A stretch of 64,000 nt of DNA from Actinokineospora globicatena (GCF_024171945.1 NZ_JAMTCR010000006.1:558001-622000); one strand, 5' to 3'. Positions 41,190-54,142 are shown, numbered from the stretch's first letter. Notes: generated from the sequence alone by a model not told the origin. Translations and numbers: made by a program.

Positions 41190-43121
41190 GTGGCACTGTT
41201 CGCACCAGCCAGCGCGTTGCTCGGCAGGCTCAAGTACGCGTACAAGATCCTTCTGCTCACCGTGGTCCTGGTGCTGCCGCTGGGGTTCGTCACCTACGGC
41301 TACATCGGCATCCAGACCGCCCAGGTCGACTTCAGCGCCAAGGAGCGCGACGGCGTCGCCTACCTGCTGCCCGTGCTGAAGCTGACCGCGGCCACTGTGG
41401 ACGCCCGCCGGGCCGCCTCCGCGGGCACCACGACCGGCGCGATCACCGACGAGATCGCCGCGGTGGACGCCGTCGACGTGACCCTCGGTGCCGAGCTCGG
41501 CGTCAAGGAGGCGTGGAGTACCGCCAAGTCCGCGCTGTCCGCCGCCGTGAGCGCGGGCCAGGGCCAAGACGCGTACGACGCCTACAGCAAGGCGTCCGCG
41601 GCGCTGCTGACCCTGATCGTGTCCATCTCGGACACCTCGAACCTCACGCTCGACCCGGACCTGGACTCGTACTACCTGATGGACGCGCTGGTGTTCCGCC
41701 TGCCCGCGCTGCTGGACCTCGCGGGCCAGGTCGTCGACGACGCCACCCTGGCCATCGCCGACGGGTCCGCCGACCGGCTGCAGGAGACCCGGCTGCGGCT
41801 GTCCAAGGCCGCAGGCGCCCTGGAGAGCACCCAGGCCGCGGTGGACACCGGCATGAAGACCTCGTTCGAGAAGACCGCCCGCGCGGAGCTGGCCGCCGCC
41901 AAGTCCGATGTGGACGCCGAGCAGAAGGCGCTGCGCGCGGTGCTGGCCCAGGTCAACACCGCCGTGGAGACCGGGAACCTGACCGCGGTCACCGCCGCGA
42001 CCGGGGACACCGCGCGCACCGAGGTCAGCCAGCTGATGGACAAGCTCGGCCCGGAGCTCGACGAGCTGCTGCAGGTCCGCATCGCCGGGTTCGAGCAGAA
42101 GGCCCTCGTGGTCGAGCTCGCCACCCTGCTCGCGGTGCTGCTGGTCGGCTACCTGCTGGTCGGCTTCTACCTCTCGGCCACCGTCCCGCTGCGCCGCACC
42201 GTCGGCACCCTGCGCGCCCTCGCCGAGGGCGACCTGACCCAGCGGGTCATCATCGACACCCGCGACGAGGTCGGCCAGATGGGCACCGCGCTCAACGAGG
42301 CCCTCGGCCGGGTCAAGTCCGCCATCCAGGAGCTGCAGGGCGACGCCGAGGGCGTGGCCAGCGCCTCCACCGAGCTGTCCGCGGTCTCCGGCGAGCTGCG
42401 CCGCACCGCCCAGTCCAGCGCCGCCAAGGCGGGCGAGGTCGGCTCCATCGCCAACCAGGTCTCCGCCCACGTCGACTCGGTCTCCTCCGGCGCCGACGGC
42501 ATGACCGCCGCCATCGACGAGATCTCCTCCGGCGCCAGCCGAGCCGCCGCCGTCGCCATCGAGGCCGTCGACGCCGCCATCGCCACCCAGTCCACCATCA
42601 ACCGCCTCGAGGAGAGCTCCAAGCAGATCGGCGAGGTCGTCAAGGTCATCACCGCCATCGCCGACCAGACCAACCTGCTGGCCCTCAACGCCACCATCGA
42701 GGCCGCCAGGGCAGGCGAGTCCGGCAAGGGCTTCGCCGTGGTCGCAGGCGAGGTCAAGGACCTGGCCCACGAGACAAGCAAGGCCACCGGCGACATCTCC
42801 GCCAAGGTCGAGGCCATCCAGACCGACGCCAAGGCCGCCGTAGCCGCCATCGAGGGCATCGCAGGCGTCATCGCCCGCATCAACGACTTCCAGACCACCA
42901 TCGCCGCGGCCGTGGAGGAGCAGTCCGCCACCACCGGGGACATGAGCCGGGCAATCGGCCAGGTCGCTTCGGGGGCCCGCGAGATCGCGCTGGGTATCGG
43001 GGATGTCGTGGACGAGAACGAGCAGACCACGACTGGTGCTGTGTCTACGGCTGTTGCCGCTGAGGAACTGGCGGGGACGGCGGAGCGCATGCGAGGGATT
43101 GTGGGTCGGTTCACGATCTGA
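41190..43121 (+). CDS. Methyl-accepting chemotaxis protein
   Basis: Transmembrane chemoreceptor. 643 residues: membrane helix 1 (about 20-40), an extracytoplasmic helical sensor (about 45-305), membrane helix 2 (about 312-334), HAMP domain (about 336-388, [22 protein letters not shown]) and a signalling domain with the tip [21 protein letters not shown]. Ligand unknown. GTG 41190 follows GGAGAGGA. Substrate of CheR and CheB encoded at the window start. Followed by an intrinsic terminator. Confidence 0.95.
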   Translation: MALFAPASALLGRLKYAYKILLLTVVLVLPLGFVTYGYIGIQTAQVDFSAKERDGVAYLLPVLKLTAATVDARRAASAGTTTGAITDEIAAVDAVDVTLGAELGVKEAWSTAKSALSAAVSAGQGQDAYDAYSKASAALLTLIVSISDTSNLTLDPDLDSYYLMDALVFRLPALLDLAGQVVDDATLAIADGSADRLQETRLRLSKAAGALESTQAAVDTGMKTSFEKTARAELAAAKSDVDAEQKALRAVLAQVNTAVETGNLTAVTAATGDTARTEVSQLMDKLGPELDELLQVRIAGFEQKALVVELATLLAVLLVGYLLVGFYLSATVPLRRTVGTLRALAEGDLTQRVIIDTRDEVGQMGTALNEALGRVKSAIQELQGDAEGVASASTELSAVSGELRRTAQSSAAKAGEVGSIANQVSAHVDSVSSGADGMTAAIDEISSGASRAAAVAIEAVDAAIATQSTINRLEESSKQIGEVVKVITAIADQTNLLALNATIEAARAGESGKGFAVVAGEVKDLAHETSKATGDISAKVEAIQTDAKAAVAAIEGIAGVIARINDFQTTIAAAVEEQSATTGDMSRAIGQVASGAREIALGIGDVVDENEQTTTGAVSTAVAAEELAGTAERMRGIVGRFTI

Positions 43122-43134
43122 TCTGTGGCGAGGG

Positions 43135-43172
43135 GAACCGGGATCCGCGTTCGTGCGGGTTCCGGTTCTTTT
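43135..43172 (+). terminator. Terminator after the chemoreceptor gene
   Basis: 14-base stem with two G-T pairs (43135-43148 with 43155-43168), loop GTTCGT, then TTTT. 13 bases past the stop. Confidence 0.85.
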
Positions 43173-43330
43173 GTGCGGGGCCCCTACGACACCCGTGGCA
43201 GGACCGCAAAGCAGGGGCCGAAAAGCATGGCCCTGTCCGCGCAACGACGCTACGGGTACCGTCCCCCCACACAAAACAAGTCCACCCCATCGAGCCGGCC
43301 TGGCACCAGCGCCGTGGTGGAGCGCGTGTC

Positions 43331-43400
43331 GGCCAACGTCGTTTGGCGGTTGTCTTGGGGCCAACGTCGTCGGCGGGCGGTCTTGGGGCCAACGTTGTTG
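43331..43400. repeat. 28-base tandem repeat, 2.5 copies
   Basis: Units start at 43331, 43359 and 43387, each beginning GGCCAACGTCGT or GGCCAACGTTGT and ending GTCTTGG. Non-coding, in the 416-base gap between the chemoreceptor gene and the minus-strand phosphatase gene. The rest of the gap holds the two terminators at its ends and nothing else I recognise. Confidence 0.8.
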
Positions 43401-43484
43401 GTGCCTTGCCAGCCGTGGCGGGTGGGCTGGACTGGGCGTGGGGACTTGGTGGGGCGTGTGGTGGGGGAGGTTGTGGTGCAAGCG

Positions 43485-43525
43485 AAAAGGGGGCGTGGGT
43501 GGGCGGTGCCCGGGTCCACGCCCCC
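43485..43525 (-). terminator. Terminator after the PP2C gene
   Basis: 9-base perfect stem (43489-43497 with 43517-43525), followed on the minus strand by TTTT (43488-43485), 13 bases past the gene's stop. Confidence 0.75.
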
Positions 43526-43537
43526 TGGGGGAAGGGG

Positions 43538-44197
43538 TTAGGCGGCGGCCAAGTGGTGGTGGGGGTGGGTTTCTGGGCGGCCTACCACGATGGCGGTGGC
43601 GTTGTCGTCGCCGCGGGCGGCGGTTACCAGGGTGGTGGCGGGCGCGGGGGAGTGGGATAGCAGGGAGGCGATGCGGTCCGAGGTGAGTCCTTTGTGGACG
43701 CCGTCGGTGGTGAGGAGTAGGGCGGTGGGGAGGTAGGAGTCGACCTCGCCGATGGTGGCGGGGGGTGCTGTTCGGACGCTGGTGGTCACGATGTTGTTCA
43801 GGCGGGGGGCAACAGCGACGCCGCGGGTGGCGAAGTACTGGGCGATGGTGTGGTCTGTGGTCAGTTGCCGGACCGCGGTGCCGTTCCAGGTGTAGGCGCG
43901 GGCGTCGCCTACCCAGGCTATGCGGTAGCCGGTGGGGGTGGCGTGGGCGATGACCAGGACGCAGTCGCCGTCGGTGAGGGAGCGGACGGCGCGTTGGGCG
44001 GCCAGTAGGCCCTCTCGGGGGCTGAGGCCGACCTCGACGGCGGCCGCGGTGGCGACTCGGGCCGCGAGGGCGGCGGCTGGGGTGTCGCCGATGCCGTCGG
44101 CGAGGGCGAGCACCACCGTGTCGCCGATCGTGCCGGACGCGGCGGCGTCCGCGTTGAAGTGCCTGTTGCCTTGGGTACCCGCCAGGTGCCAGTCCAT
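43538..44197 (-). CDS. PP2C-type serine/threonine phosphatase
   Basis: 219 residues, small cytoplasmic metal-dependent phosphatase (PPM family). Motifs in order: QGNRHFNADAA, LALADGIGD (first metal Asp), AWVGDARAY, LLTTDGVHKGL and GDDNATAIVV (last metal Asp). No membrane or sensor domain. In actinobacteria such enzymes oppose Ser/Thr kinases or control anti-sigma pathways; no kinase or anti-sigma gene is next to it, so the target is unknown. ATG 44197 follows a GGAGGA. Adjacent minus-strand histidine kinase is 73 bases upstream. Confidence 0.88.
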   Translation of the reverse strand: MDWHLAGTQGNRHFNADAAASGTIGDTVVLALADGIGDTPAAALAARVATAAAVEVGLSPREGLLAAQRAVRSLTDGDCVLVIAHATPTGYRIAWVGDARAYTWNGTAVRQLTTDHTIAQYFATRGVAVAPRLNNIVTTSVRTAPPATIGEVDSYLPTALLLTTDGVHKGLTSDRIASLLSHSPAPATTLVTAARGDDNATAIVVGRPETHPHHHLAAA

Positions 44198-44270
44198 CGT
44201 GTCCTCCTCCGGCCACCACCCACTGTCGGCGCCGAAGCTGTGCGTTGCCTGTGCGGGAGCTGACCGCCGG

Positions 44271-46028
44271 TTATGAAGCCGGGCCTGCCAGCGGGAGCTC
44301 CAGGCGGATCACCGTCCCGCCGTTGCCGCCGTGCGAGGGGGTCAGGACCATGGCGCCGCCGTGGCGTTCGGCGATGGCGCGGGTCAGGACCAGGCCGAGG
44401 CCGGAGCCGATGAGCTGGTCGCCGTTGGTGGCGCCGAGGGTGGTGAACAGCCTGCCGGAGTCCCCCGGCAGCGGGTTCTCGTCGACGATCTCCAGGGTCC
44501 AGTCGTGCCGGGTGACCGCGGAGTTGACGTACACCGAGGCCGACGGCGGCGAGCTGCCGATCGCGGCCGCCACCACGTGGTGCACCATGCGGGCCAGCAG
44601 GTCGCGGTCGCCGGTGAGCACCGTGGCGTCGGCGCCGAGGCTGTTGACGACCGTCACCGACCGGTCCGCCGCGAGCATCGACAACGTGGCGATCTGCTCG
44701 GCCACCAGCGGGCCTACCGGGGTGGGCGCCAGGTCCAGGTGCCGGGAGTGCGACTCCAGCCCGGCCAGGAACAGCAACTTCTCCACCAGCGTCGCCATCC
44801 GGTGCACGTTGCGGTCCACCGCCAGCGCCAGCGTCCGGTCGCCCTGGCCGTCGGTCAACAACGGCGTCAACGAGGTCAACGTCGTCAGCGGCGTGCGCAG
44901 CTCGTGCGACACCGTCGCGATGAACTCCGTCTTGAGCGACGCCAACCGCGACAGCTCAGCGTTGCGGCGCTGCAAGGACCGTTGCGACTCGACCTGCTCG
45001 GTGACATCGCGCAGCACCCACAGGTTCCCCAGCCGCTCCCGGTCGTCCTTGATCGGCAGGAAGTCCACCTCCAACACCCGGTCCGGTCCGAAGGGGACCA
45101 CCGCCCGCCGCACGACCAGCCCGTCGGCCATGCACTGCCGCGCCAGCTCGTCGAGCCCGGCGTAGTGCCCCGGCGGCAACCCCCGCAGCCCGCGCACCAC
45201 CTCGGCGCGCTGCCCGCTCAGCTCGGCCGCCGACCCGCGCAGGTCCAGCAGCGCCGCCGCCGCGGTGTTGATGGTCAGCACCACCCGGTCGTCGTCCTGC
45301 AGCAGCACCCCGACCTCCAGCGAGTCGACCAGCTGCCGCAACCGGGTCGCGGTCACCTCCTTGGCCCGCTGCGCCTCCTGCAGCGCGGTGATGTCGTGCG
45401 CGAAGGCGACCAGGCCGCCGATGACCGGGTCGTCGATGCGGTCGAGGAAGTCGATGTCGAGCACCCGCCAGCCGACCGGGGTGCGCACCCGCGCCGAGTG
45501 CTTGACCTGCCCGCCGCGGTTGTCGGTGTGCAGGGTCTCGATCAGGTTCGCCAGTTGCGGCTGGTCGTCCGGGTGCACCAGCGAGGTGATCGCCGACAGC
45601 GTCGTCTCGCCGTAGCGGACCGGGGTGCCGTCGGGCCAGTGCACCATGTTGCTCCACCGCAGCAGCCCGTCCGGGGTGAACAGCGCCACGATGCTGGGCA
45701 TCTGCGCGATCACCGCGTCCCGGAAGTCGATGACGCCGCCGTCGGTCCGCACCCCGTCGAGGGTGGCCGCGACCGTGTCCACCAACGGCGCCAGTCCCGG
45801 GTCCGGGTCGCCCTCGCAGCGCACCGACACGACTCCACCGGAGGTGAGCGCGACGGCGACCGTCGCGCCGGGCACGAGGGTTCCCACACCGGCATCGACC
45901 ACGCCGGGCAGCCCGCGCAGCACGCTCAGCGCCGCGTAGACGGCCCGACCGGACCGGTCGGCCCAGGTGACCGCGCGCACCGCCGCCGCGCAGTCCCACG
46001 GGGAGCTCCCCGCGGAGGTGTCCGCCAT
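44271..46028 (-). CDS. PAS-domain histidine kinase with unusual ATP-binding site
   Basis: 585 residues, no membrane helices. An N-terminal region (1-100), two PAS-like domains (about 105-217 and 228-345), HisKA with His375 in FIATVSHELRTPL, and an HATPase domain (about 465-585). The glycine-rich lid GSGLGLVLTRAIAERHGG is good, but the N-box reads MVHHVVAAAI with no Asn and the next box reads DENPLPGD, so ATP binding may be weak or absent. It is divergent from another PAS kinase with 199 bases between, and has no regulator of its own. It may modulate that kinase. Confidence 0.85.
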   Translation of the reverse strand: MADTSAGSSPWDCAAAVRAVTWADRSGRAVYAALSVLRGLPGVVDAGVGTLVPGATVAVALTSGGVVSVRCEGDPDPGLAPLVDTVAATLDGVRTDGGVIDFRDAVIAQMPSIVALFTPDGLLRWSNMVHWPDGTPVRYGETTLSAITSLVHPDDQPQLANLIETLHTDNRGGQVKHSARVRTPVGWRVLDIDFLDRIDDPVIGGLVAFAHDITALQEAQRAKEVTATRLRQLVDSLEVGVLLQDDDRVVLTINTAAAALLDLRGSAAELSGQRAEVVRGLRGLPPGHYAGLDELARQCMADGLVVRRAVVPFGPDRVLEVDFLPIKDDRERLGNLWVLRDVTEQVESQRSLQRRNAELSRLASLKTEFIATVSHELRTPLTTLTSLTPLLTDGQGDRTLALAVDRNVHRMATLVEKLLFLAGLESHSRHLDLAPTPVGPLVAEQIATLSMLAADRSVTVVNSLGADATVLTGDRDLLARMVHHVVAAAIGSSPPSASVYVNSAVTRHDWTLEIVDENPLPGDSGRLFTTLGATNGDQLIGSGLGLVLTRAIAERHGGAMVLTPSHGGNGGTVIRLELPLAGPAS

Positions 46029-46227
46029 GTGACCTCCTTGTCGTGATCAGTGTGGCGAATCAGGACCCCCGGGTCGCGGTGGGGACAACCGTTCCGCACC
46101 GGTTTCGCTACCGGTGTCCACCCGATCCGGTGAAAAACGTCCATCGTGGACCGGAAAACCCCACCCGGACCGGTCGCGCTCGTAGTGTTGCCCCGGGGAC
46201 GCCCCGTACCGCCACTGGAGTGAACCT

Positions 46228-47984
<1,757 letters not shown>

Positions 47985-47988
<4 letters not shown>

Positions 47989-48674
47989 GCACGGTGCTGG
48001 TGGTGGAGGACGAGCCGGACATCGCGCTGGCGCTGCGGGTGATCCTGGAGCGGGCCGGGCACGACGTGATGGTGGCCCCCGACGGGCGCCAGGGGCTGCG
48101 GGTGCTGCACGAGTCGCACCCCACGCTGGTGCTGCTCGACATCGGGCTCCCGGTGATCGACGGCTGGATGGTGCTCGAGCGCATCCGCGACGTCAGCGAC
48201 GTGCCGGTGCTGCTGCTGACCGCGCACGGCATGGAAGCTGACAAGGTCCGCGGCCTGCGCGGCGGCGCCGACGACTACCTGACCAAGCCGTTCTCCACCA
48301 GCGAGCTGCTGGCCCGCATCGAGGCCATCCTGCGGCGCACCGAGCAGACCGGCGGCAGCAGCCAGACCGAGGTCTACGACGACGGGGTGGTCCGGATGGA
48401 CCACCGCTCCCGCCGGGTGTTCGTCAACGGGGCGGAGGCCGAGGTCAACGCCACCGAGTACCGGCTGCTCTCGACCTTCGTGCAGCACAAGGGCGCGGTG
48501 CTCTCGCCGCGCCAGCTGCTCAACCTGGTGTGGAACGACCCGACCGGCATCGGCGCCGACCGGGTCAAGTTCGCGGTGCTGCGGCTGCGCCGCAAGCTCG
48601 GCTGGTCGGCCGACGACTCCCCGATCAAGGCCGCCCGCGGCATGGGCTACCGCTACGACGTCCCCAAGTCGTGA
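47985..48674 (+). CDS. OmpR/PhoB-family response regulator
   Basis: 229 residues: receiver (about 1-120; acidic pair VEDE, Asp52 in LLDIGLP, Lys in TKPFS) and winged-helix DNA-binding domain (about 135-226; VNATEYRLLSTFVQHKGAVLSPRQLLNLVW, then GADRVKFAVLRLRRKLG). Partner of the kinase it overlaps. Target genes unknown. Followed by a 295-base, relatively AT-rich non-coding stretch with a 10-base direct repeat (TCGTTCGTCA and TCGTTCGTCG, 48741-48760). Confidence 0.95.
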
Positions 48675-48969
48675 TTCTTTCCCGCGGTAACTTTCGGTGA
48701 ATACCGACAATTGACCCACGGTGGTACATTCGCCGCGTTGTCGTTCGTCATCGTTCGTCGCTATTGTCCGGTTGGACCGTTGTGGAATGGGTATCCGGCC
48801 GGGCGAATAGCGACGGTGTCACCGGTGAATTGACACGCCGATCGCGAGTGCCGCCGGTCTGTTTATTTCCCATGTCCGGAGTGTGCCGCAGGCCACACCG
48901 CATTACCTGGGCCGGTGCTACGCTCCCCGCTTTCCACGGCCCGTGCGGGCCGGGCGAGCGGGAGGCGGC

Positions 48970-50355
48970 ATGGCTGGCCACGCGAGCGGGCAGTCCGCGC
49001 ACTGGCCGGAGTTCGGCCGCCGGATGCGGGAGTGGCGCAGGCGGGCCGGGCTCACGCAAGCCCAGCTGGGTCTGCGGGTCGGCTACCACCACAGCCTCAT
49101 CTCCAAGCTCGAGAGCGGCGTCCGCGTACCCCCCGCGGGCCTGGTCGAATGCCTCGACTCGATCCTCGGCGCCGACGGCGAGCTGGTCGCGCTGTGCCGC
49201 GAACCGGCCAGGGAACCCGACTCCCCGCAGCGCACCCTGCTGTCCCTGCTCCCGGGGGCGGGGGTGCGGCCGGTGCCGGTCGCGGTGCGGTTCTGGCCCG
49301 CGACCCTGCCCGAGGACGGTATCGGCTGCCCGCTGCACGGCCACGTCGGCTGCGCCGTGCCCGACCTCGAGACCGCCCGTGACCTGCTCGCACTGCTCGG
49401 ACCAGGCAGGACGCCGCCCAGGGGGCTCGAACCGGACCTCACCCACGTGCTCACCGCGCTGCTGGTCGAGTACTCCCGGCTGAGCCTGGAGAGCGAGTCC
49501 GCGACCGTCTTACCCGCGGTCGAGTGGCTGTTGCACGCGTTGACCCGCCTCGGCGACGTGGCGGAGGACGCGCACCCCGCCCACCAGCGGTTGGCCGCGA
49601 ACTACGCCGCCATCGCGGGCAGGCTGCGCATGCACCGCGGCCAGACGACGCTGAGCATGGCCTGGTTCGGCCACGGCCTCGCCCGCGCCGACCTGATCGG
49701 CGACGTCGGCGCCCGGGTCCGGCTGTTATCCGAGGTCAGCACCCTGGCCAGGCTCGACGGCGACGCCGACACGGCCCTGGCCTGCGCGCGGGCCATGGCG
49801 GCGGCCGACCCCACCCGCTCGTGGACGGCGGTGCTGGCCACCATGGCCCTGGCCAGGGGACACGCGGCGGCGGGCGACGACGCCGAGGCGCTGCGCGCGG
49901 TCGCGGCGGCCGAGTCGGCGTACGGCAGGCTTGATGAACGCGATCACTTAGAGGCCCCCTGGATCGGCGGTGACCAGGGACGATTGCGGGTCGACGCGGC
50001 CGCGGGGGCGGCACTGCGCGACCTGGCCGCGGTCACCGGCGACCGGGCGCTGGCCAGGCAGGCGGTGGTGGTGACCAGCCAGTCCGTCGCCCTGGTCCCG
50101 GAGCGGATGCGGCCAGCCGCGCTGCTGCTCTCGGTGCGGTTGGCCGACGCGTACGCCTGCTCGGGCGAACCGGACGCGGCGGTGGCCATCGCCGAGGGCG
50201 TCCGGGTGGAGGCCGAGGCCGCGGGCCGGGCCACCATCACCGCGGAACTGGCCGGTCTGCGCGCCCGGCTGGGGCGGCGCTGGGGCGCGGTCGCCGCGGT
50301 GCGCGAGTTCGCCGACCGGGTACCCGGACCCGGGGGCCATACGATCCGGCCATAA
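48970..50355 (+). CDS. XRE-type regulator with helical-repeat C-terminus
   Basis: 461 residues. N-terminal Cro/CI-type helix-turn-helix (about 17-65): MREWRRRAGLTQAQLGLRVGYHHSLISKLESGVRVPP. The remainder is Ala/Leu/Arg-rich helical repeats, TPR-like, common in actinobacterial regulators of this build. ATG 48970 has a good GGGAGGCGGC site just before it; upstream codons in frame lack one. Single gene. Targets and ligand unknown. A partial hairpin (TTCACCA/TGGTGAA near 50398-50418) follows it. Confidence 0.8.
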   Translation: MAGHASGQSAHWPEFGRRMREWRRRAGLTQAQLGLRVGYHHSLISKLESGVRVPPAGLVECLDSILGADGELVALCREPAREPDSPQRTLLSLLPGAGVRPVPVAVRFWPATLPEDGIGCPLHGHVGCAVPDLETARDLLALLGPGRTPPRGLEPDLTHVLTALLVEYSRLSLESESATVLPAVEWLLHALTRLGDVAEDAHPAHQRLAANYAAIAGRLRMHRGQTTLSMAWFGHGLARADLIGDVGARVRLLSEVSTLARLDGDADTALACARAMAAADPTRSWTAVLATMALARGHAAAGDDAEALRAVAAAESAYGRLDERDHLEAPWIGGDQGRLRVDAAAGAALRDLAAVTGDRALARQAVVVTSQSVALVPERMRPAALLLSVRLADAYACSGEPDAAVAIAEGVRVEAEAAGRATITAELAGLRARLGRRWGAVAAVREFADRVPGPGGHTIRP

Positions 50356-50457
50356 CGAAATTCATCTTTTCGCAAATCGGACAATGCACACTCGGCATTC
50401 ACCAGGCCTTTTGGTGAAATCGTCGTACGGGGGCCGTGTGCACGAATTTGCCGGGTT

Positions 50458-50486
50458 TTGACAATCAGGCGTTCCCACTGTGGATT
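50458..50486 (+). promoter_or_regulatory. Candidate housekeeping promoter of the protease gene
   Basis: TTGACA (50458-50463), 17-base spacer, TGGATT (50481-50486). Perfect -35, weak -10. Long leader of about 125 bases to ATG 50620. Confidence 0.4.
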
Positions 50487-50619
50487 CCATTGACTGTCAC
50501 ATGGCGATATCTGAATGCTTCGCTGCGCTCGGTGACGTCCGCGTTCCACCCGGCGGTGCTCTGCCCACGAGGCCGGAGCCGGCCGCGCCGCGCACAACCC
50601 TGCCCACAAGGAGCACTCG

Positions 50620-53600
50620 ATGAAGCGCAGAACGATGACAGCCGGGGTAGCCCTGGCTGTCTTCGCTGGGACGGCGGTCGCGTTGACCGTCAGCCCGGTG
50701 TTCGCCAGCCAGGAGCAAGCCCAAGCCCAGGACCGCCAGGCGCTCGCCGTCTCCGCCGCCGATCGCGCGGCCAGCAGCGGCCTGGACTCCCTCGCCAAGG
50801 GCCCGGACGAGGCGTACTCGCGTGACCTGGTCACCCCGTACGTCAACGACCTCTACTCGATCAGCTACCAGCGCAGCTACCGCGGCCTGCCGGTCGTCGG
50901 CGGCGACGCCACCGTCCTCGCCGACGGCGAGGGTCGCGTCAAGGCGTCCGTGGCCGCGACCAAGGCGAAGGTGGCCGTCCCCTCCACCTCCGCCCGGGTC
51001 ACCAAGGCCGCCGCCGAGCAGACCTCGCGCGGCCTGCAGGGCAAGACCACCAAGGTCGAGTCCTCGCGGCTGGTCGTCAAGGTCACCAACGACGTTCCCG
51101 CCCTGGCGTGGGAGCACCTGCTCATCGGCACCGCCAAGGACGGCGGCCCCAGCCACCTCAACGTCTGGGTCGACGCCAACACCGGCGCTGTTCTGGACAA
51201 GGTCGAGGACGCCGCCCACGGCACCGTCAACGGTGAGTGGAACGGCAACGTCAACATCGACACCACGAACTCCGGTGGCACCTACCGCCTCGTGGACCCG
51301 AACCGCCCGGGTCTGCAGTGCGCGGACTACAGCGGGGGCACCGTCTTCTCGAAGTCCTCGGACTCCTGGGGCACCGGCTCGGAGACGAGCAAGGAGACCG
51401 GCTGTGGCGAGCTCATGTACGCCGCCCAGCAGGAGTGGAACATGCTCCGCGACTGGCTCGGCCGCACCAGCCACAACGGCTCCGGCCGCAGCTGGCCCGC
51501 CAAGGTCGGTCTGAACGAGCAGAACGCCTACTGGGACGGCTCCCAGATCACCATCGGCCGCAACTCGGCCAACAAGTGGATCGCCTCGATGGACGTCGTC
51601 GGCCACGAGTACGGCCACGGCCTCGACCAGAACACCCCGGGTGGCACCTCCTCCGAGGCGGGCCTGGGCGAGGGCACCGGTGACATCTTCGGCGCCCTGA
51701 CCGAGGCGTACGCCAACAACGCCAAGGACGTCCCGGACTACCTCGTCGGCGAGACGATCAACCTCGTCGGCAACGGTCCGATCCGCAACATGTACAACCC
51801 GTCCCTGGTGAGCAACAACCCCAACTGCTATAGCGCCTCGATCCCCAACACCGAGGTCCACGCGGCTGCGGGCCCGCTCAACCACTGGTTCTACCTGCTC
51901 GCCGAGGGCAACAACCCCGGCGGCGGCAAGCCCACCAGCCCGATCTGCTCGGGTGGTCCGTCCTCGATCACCGGCATCGGCATCAAGGACGCCGGTCGCG
52001 TCTTCTACGGCGGCATGCTGCTCAAGACCAGCGGCATGACCTACAAGAAGTACCGCGTCGCGACCCTGACCGCGGCCAAGAACCTGGACTCGACCTGCAA
52101 CCTGTTCAACAAGACCAAGTCCGCGTGGGACGCCATCACGCTGCCCGCGCAGTCCGGTGAGCCCACCTGCACCGGCACCCCGGGCAACGAGTTCAGCGTC
52201 TCGCTGAACCCGTCCTCGGGCTCCATCGCCAAGGGCAACTCGGGCACCTTCTCCGTCGCGACCCAGACCACCTCGGGCTCGGCGCAGAACGTCTCCCTCT
52301 CCGCCTCGGGTCAGCCCTCGGGCGTGACCGTGTCGTTCTCGCCGACCTCGGTGCAGACCGGCTCCTCCTCCACCGCGACCGTCGCTGTCGGTTCCTCGGT
52401 GGCCAACGGCACCTACACGATCACCGTGACCGCGGCGGGCGCCACCAGCCACACCGCGACCTACTCGCTGACCGTCACCGGTGGCGGCAACCCGGACCCG
52501 ACCGCGCCGAACATCGACGTGGCCGCTGTCCAGGGTCACCTGACCCAGCTCAACACCATCGCGACGAACGCGGGCGGCAACCGCCGCGCGGGTAGCTCCG
52601 GCTACACCCAGTCCGTCGCCTACGTCAAGGGCAAGCTGCAGCAGGCGGGCTTCACCGTCGCCGAGCAGAGCTGCACCAGCTGCACCTACGTGTCGAACAA
52701 CCTGATCGCCGACTGGCCCGGTGGCGACACCGCCCAGACGATCATGTTCGGTGCGCACCTGGACAGCGTCTCCGCGGGCCCCGGCATCAACGACAACGGC
52801 TCGGGCTCGGCCACGCTGCTGGAGAACGCGCTGCAGCTCGCCGCCAAGAACCCGACCATGCTCAAGCACGTCCGGTTCGCCTGGTGGACCGACGAGGAGC
52901 AGGGCCTCAACGGCTCGAAGTTCTACGTCAACCAGCTGAGCTCGACCGCCCGGTCGCAGATCAAGGCGTACTACAACTTCGACATGGTGGCCTCCCGCAA
53001 CGGCGGCTACTTCATCAACAACATCAACACCACCGCCGCCGCGCCGCTCAAGGCCTACTGGGACTCGCTGAACCTGTCCCCGCAGGAGAACGTCGAGGGT
53101 GCGGGCCGCTCGGACGACTACTCGTTCCAGAACGCGGGCATCCCCTCCTCGGGCTACGCCACCGGTGCCTCGGCGCGCAAGACCTCCGCTGAGGCCACCA
53201 AGTGGGGCGGCACCGCGAACGCCGCCTACGACTCCTGCTACCACAGCTCCTGCGACACCACGAGCAACATCAACGCCACGGCTCTCGACCGCAGCGCTGA
53301 CGGTGTCGCGTACACGATCTGGAAGCAGGCCGTGGGCACCACCACGCCGACCAACGACTTCTCGGTGTCGTTGAACCCGACCTCGGGCACCGTCCAGCAG
53401 GGCGGCTCGGCCACCACCACGGTGTCGACCCAGACCACCTCTGGCTCGGCGCAGAACGTCACCCTGTCGGCCACCGGTGCCCCCTCGGGCGTCACCGTCG
53501 CCTTCAGCCCGTCCTCGGTGCAGACCGGTTCGTCGTCCACGGCGACCATCAACGTCAGCTCCTCGGCGGCGGCGGGCAACTACCAGATCACCATCTCCGG

Positions 53601-54117
53601 TGTGGGTAGCGCGACCCGTTCGGCGACGTACAACCTGACCGTCGGCAACACCAACCCGGGCAACTGCACCGGCTCGAACGTCATCGCCAACGGTGGCTTC
53701 GAGTCCGGCACCACCCCGTGGACCACCACCTCCGGTGTCGTCGACAACTCGGCGCAGGAGGCCCCGCACGGTGGCTCGTACAAGGCGTGGCTGAACGGCT
53801 GGGGCTCCACCCGGACCGACAGCGCGGCGCAGACCGTCACCATCCCGGCGGGCTGCTCCAACTCCACGCTGACCTACTGGCTGCGCATCACCACCGCGGA
53901 GACCGAGAACGTCCAGTACGACAAGCTGACCGTCACCGTCGGTGGCACCACGGTCGCCAGCTACTCGAACGTGGACGCGGGCGGCTCCTACGTGCAGCGG
54001 ACCATCAACGTGGGTCAGTTCGCGGGCCAGTCGGTCACCGTGAAGTTCAACGGTGTCGAGGACGCGAGCCTGCAGACCAGCTTCCTCATCGACGATGTGG
54101 CGCTGCAGACCAGCTGA
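50620..54117 (+). CDS. Secreted M4 metalloprotease fused to M28 aminopeptidase
   Basis: 1165-residue exoenzyme. Signal peptide (1-29), propeptide (about 30-200), thermolysin-like M4 domain with zinc motif HEYGH (329-333), third ligand Glu351 in GLGEGTGD and His414 in EVHAAAGP; an Ig-like beta domain (about 525-625); an M28 aminopeptidase (about 635-905) with [32 protein letters not shown] and a late His in CYHSSCD; a second, near-identical Ig-like domain (about 915-1010); and a C-terminal beta-sandwich, carbohydrate-binding-like (about 1015-1165). Likely degrades extracellular protein by endo- then exo-cleavage. ATG 50620 follows AAGGAG. Signs of codon use are as for its neighbours. Confidence 0.9.
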   Translation: MKRRTMTAGVALAVFAGTAVALTVSPVFASQEQAQAQDRQALAVSAADRAASSGLDSLAKGPDEAYSRDLVTPYVNDLYSISYQRSYRGLPVVGGDATVLADGEGRVKASVAATKAKVAVPSTSARVTKAAAEQTSRGLQGKTTKVESSRLVVKVTNDVPALAWEHLLIGTAKDGGPSHLNVWVDANTGAVLDKVEDAAHGTVNGEWNGNVNIDTTNSGGTYRLVDPNRPGLQCADYSGGTVFSKSSDSWGTGSETSKETGCGELMYAAQQEWNMLRDWLGRTSHNGSGRSWPAKVGLNEQNAYWDGSQITIGRNSANKWIASMDVVGHEYGHGLDQNTPGGTSSEAGLGEGTGDIFGALTEAYANNAKDVPDYLVGETINLVGNGPIRNMYNPSLVSNNPNCYSASIPNTEVHAAAGPLNHWFYLLAEGNNPGGGKPTSPICSGGPSSITGIGIKDAGRVFYGGMLLKTSGMTYKKYRVATLTAAKNLDSTCNLFNKTKSAWDAITLPAQSGEPTCTGTPGNEFSVSLNPSSGSIAKGNSGTFSVATQTTSGSAQNVSLSASGQPSGVTVSFSPTSVQTGSSSTATVAVGSSVANGTYTITVTAAGATSHTATYSLTVTGGGNPDPTAPNIDVAAVQGHLTQLNTIATNAGGNRRAGSSGYTQSVAYVKGKLQQAGFTVAEQSCTSCTYVSNNLIADWPGGDTAQTIMFGAHLDSVSAGPGINDNGSGSATLLENALQLAAKNPTMLKHVRFAWWTDEEQGLNGSKFYVNQLSSTARSQIKAYYNFDMVASRNGGYFINNINTTAAAPLKAYWDSLNLSPQENVEGAGRSDDYSFQNAGIPSSGYATGASARKTSAEATKWGGTANAAYDSCYHSSCDTTSNINATALDRSADGVAYTIWKQAVGTTTPTNDFSVSLNPTSGTVQQGGSATTTVSTQTTSGSAQNVTLSATGAPSGVTVAFSPSSVQTGSSSTATINVSSSAAAGNYQITISGVGSATRSATYNLTVGNTNPGNCTGSNVIANGGFESGTTPWTTTSGVVDNSAQEAPHGGSYKAWLNGWGSTRTDSAAQTVTIPAGCSNSTLTYWLRITTAETENVQYDKLTVTVGGTTVASYSNVDAGGSYVQRTINVGQFAGQSVTVKFNGVEDASLQTSFLIDDVALQTS

Positions 54118-54142
54118 TCACGTGCTCTGACAACTGAATAGA

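Noticed and set aside
38646-44219. Very long open frame (over 1800 codons) on the minus strand
   Set aside because: Runs antisense to csrA, the permease and the chemoreceptor gene; translation is Gly/Arg/His/Asp-rich with no domains. A GC-driven shadow.
48690-48740. TTGACC and TACATT near 48705-48721 as a promoter
   Set aside because: Spacing is about 8 bases, far too short for a normal promoter.
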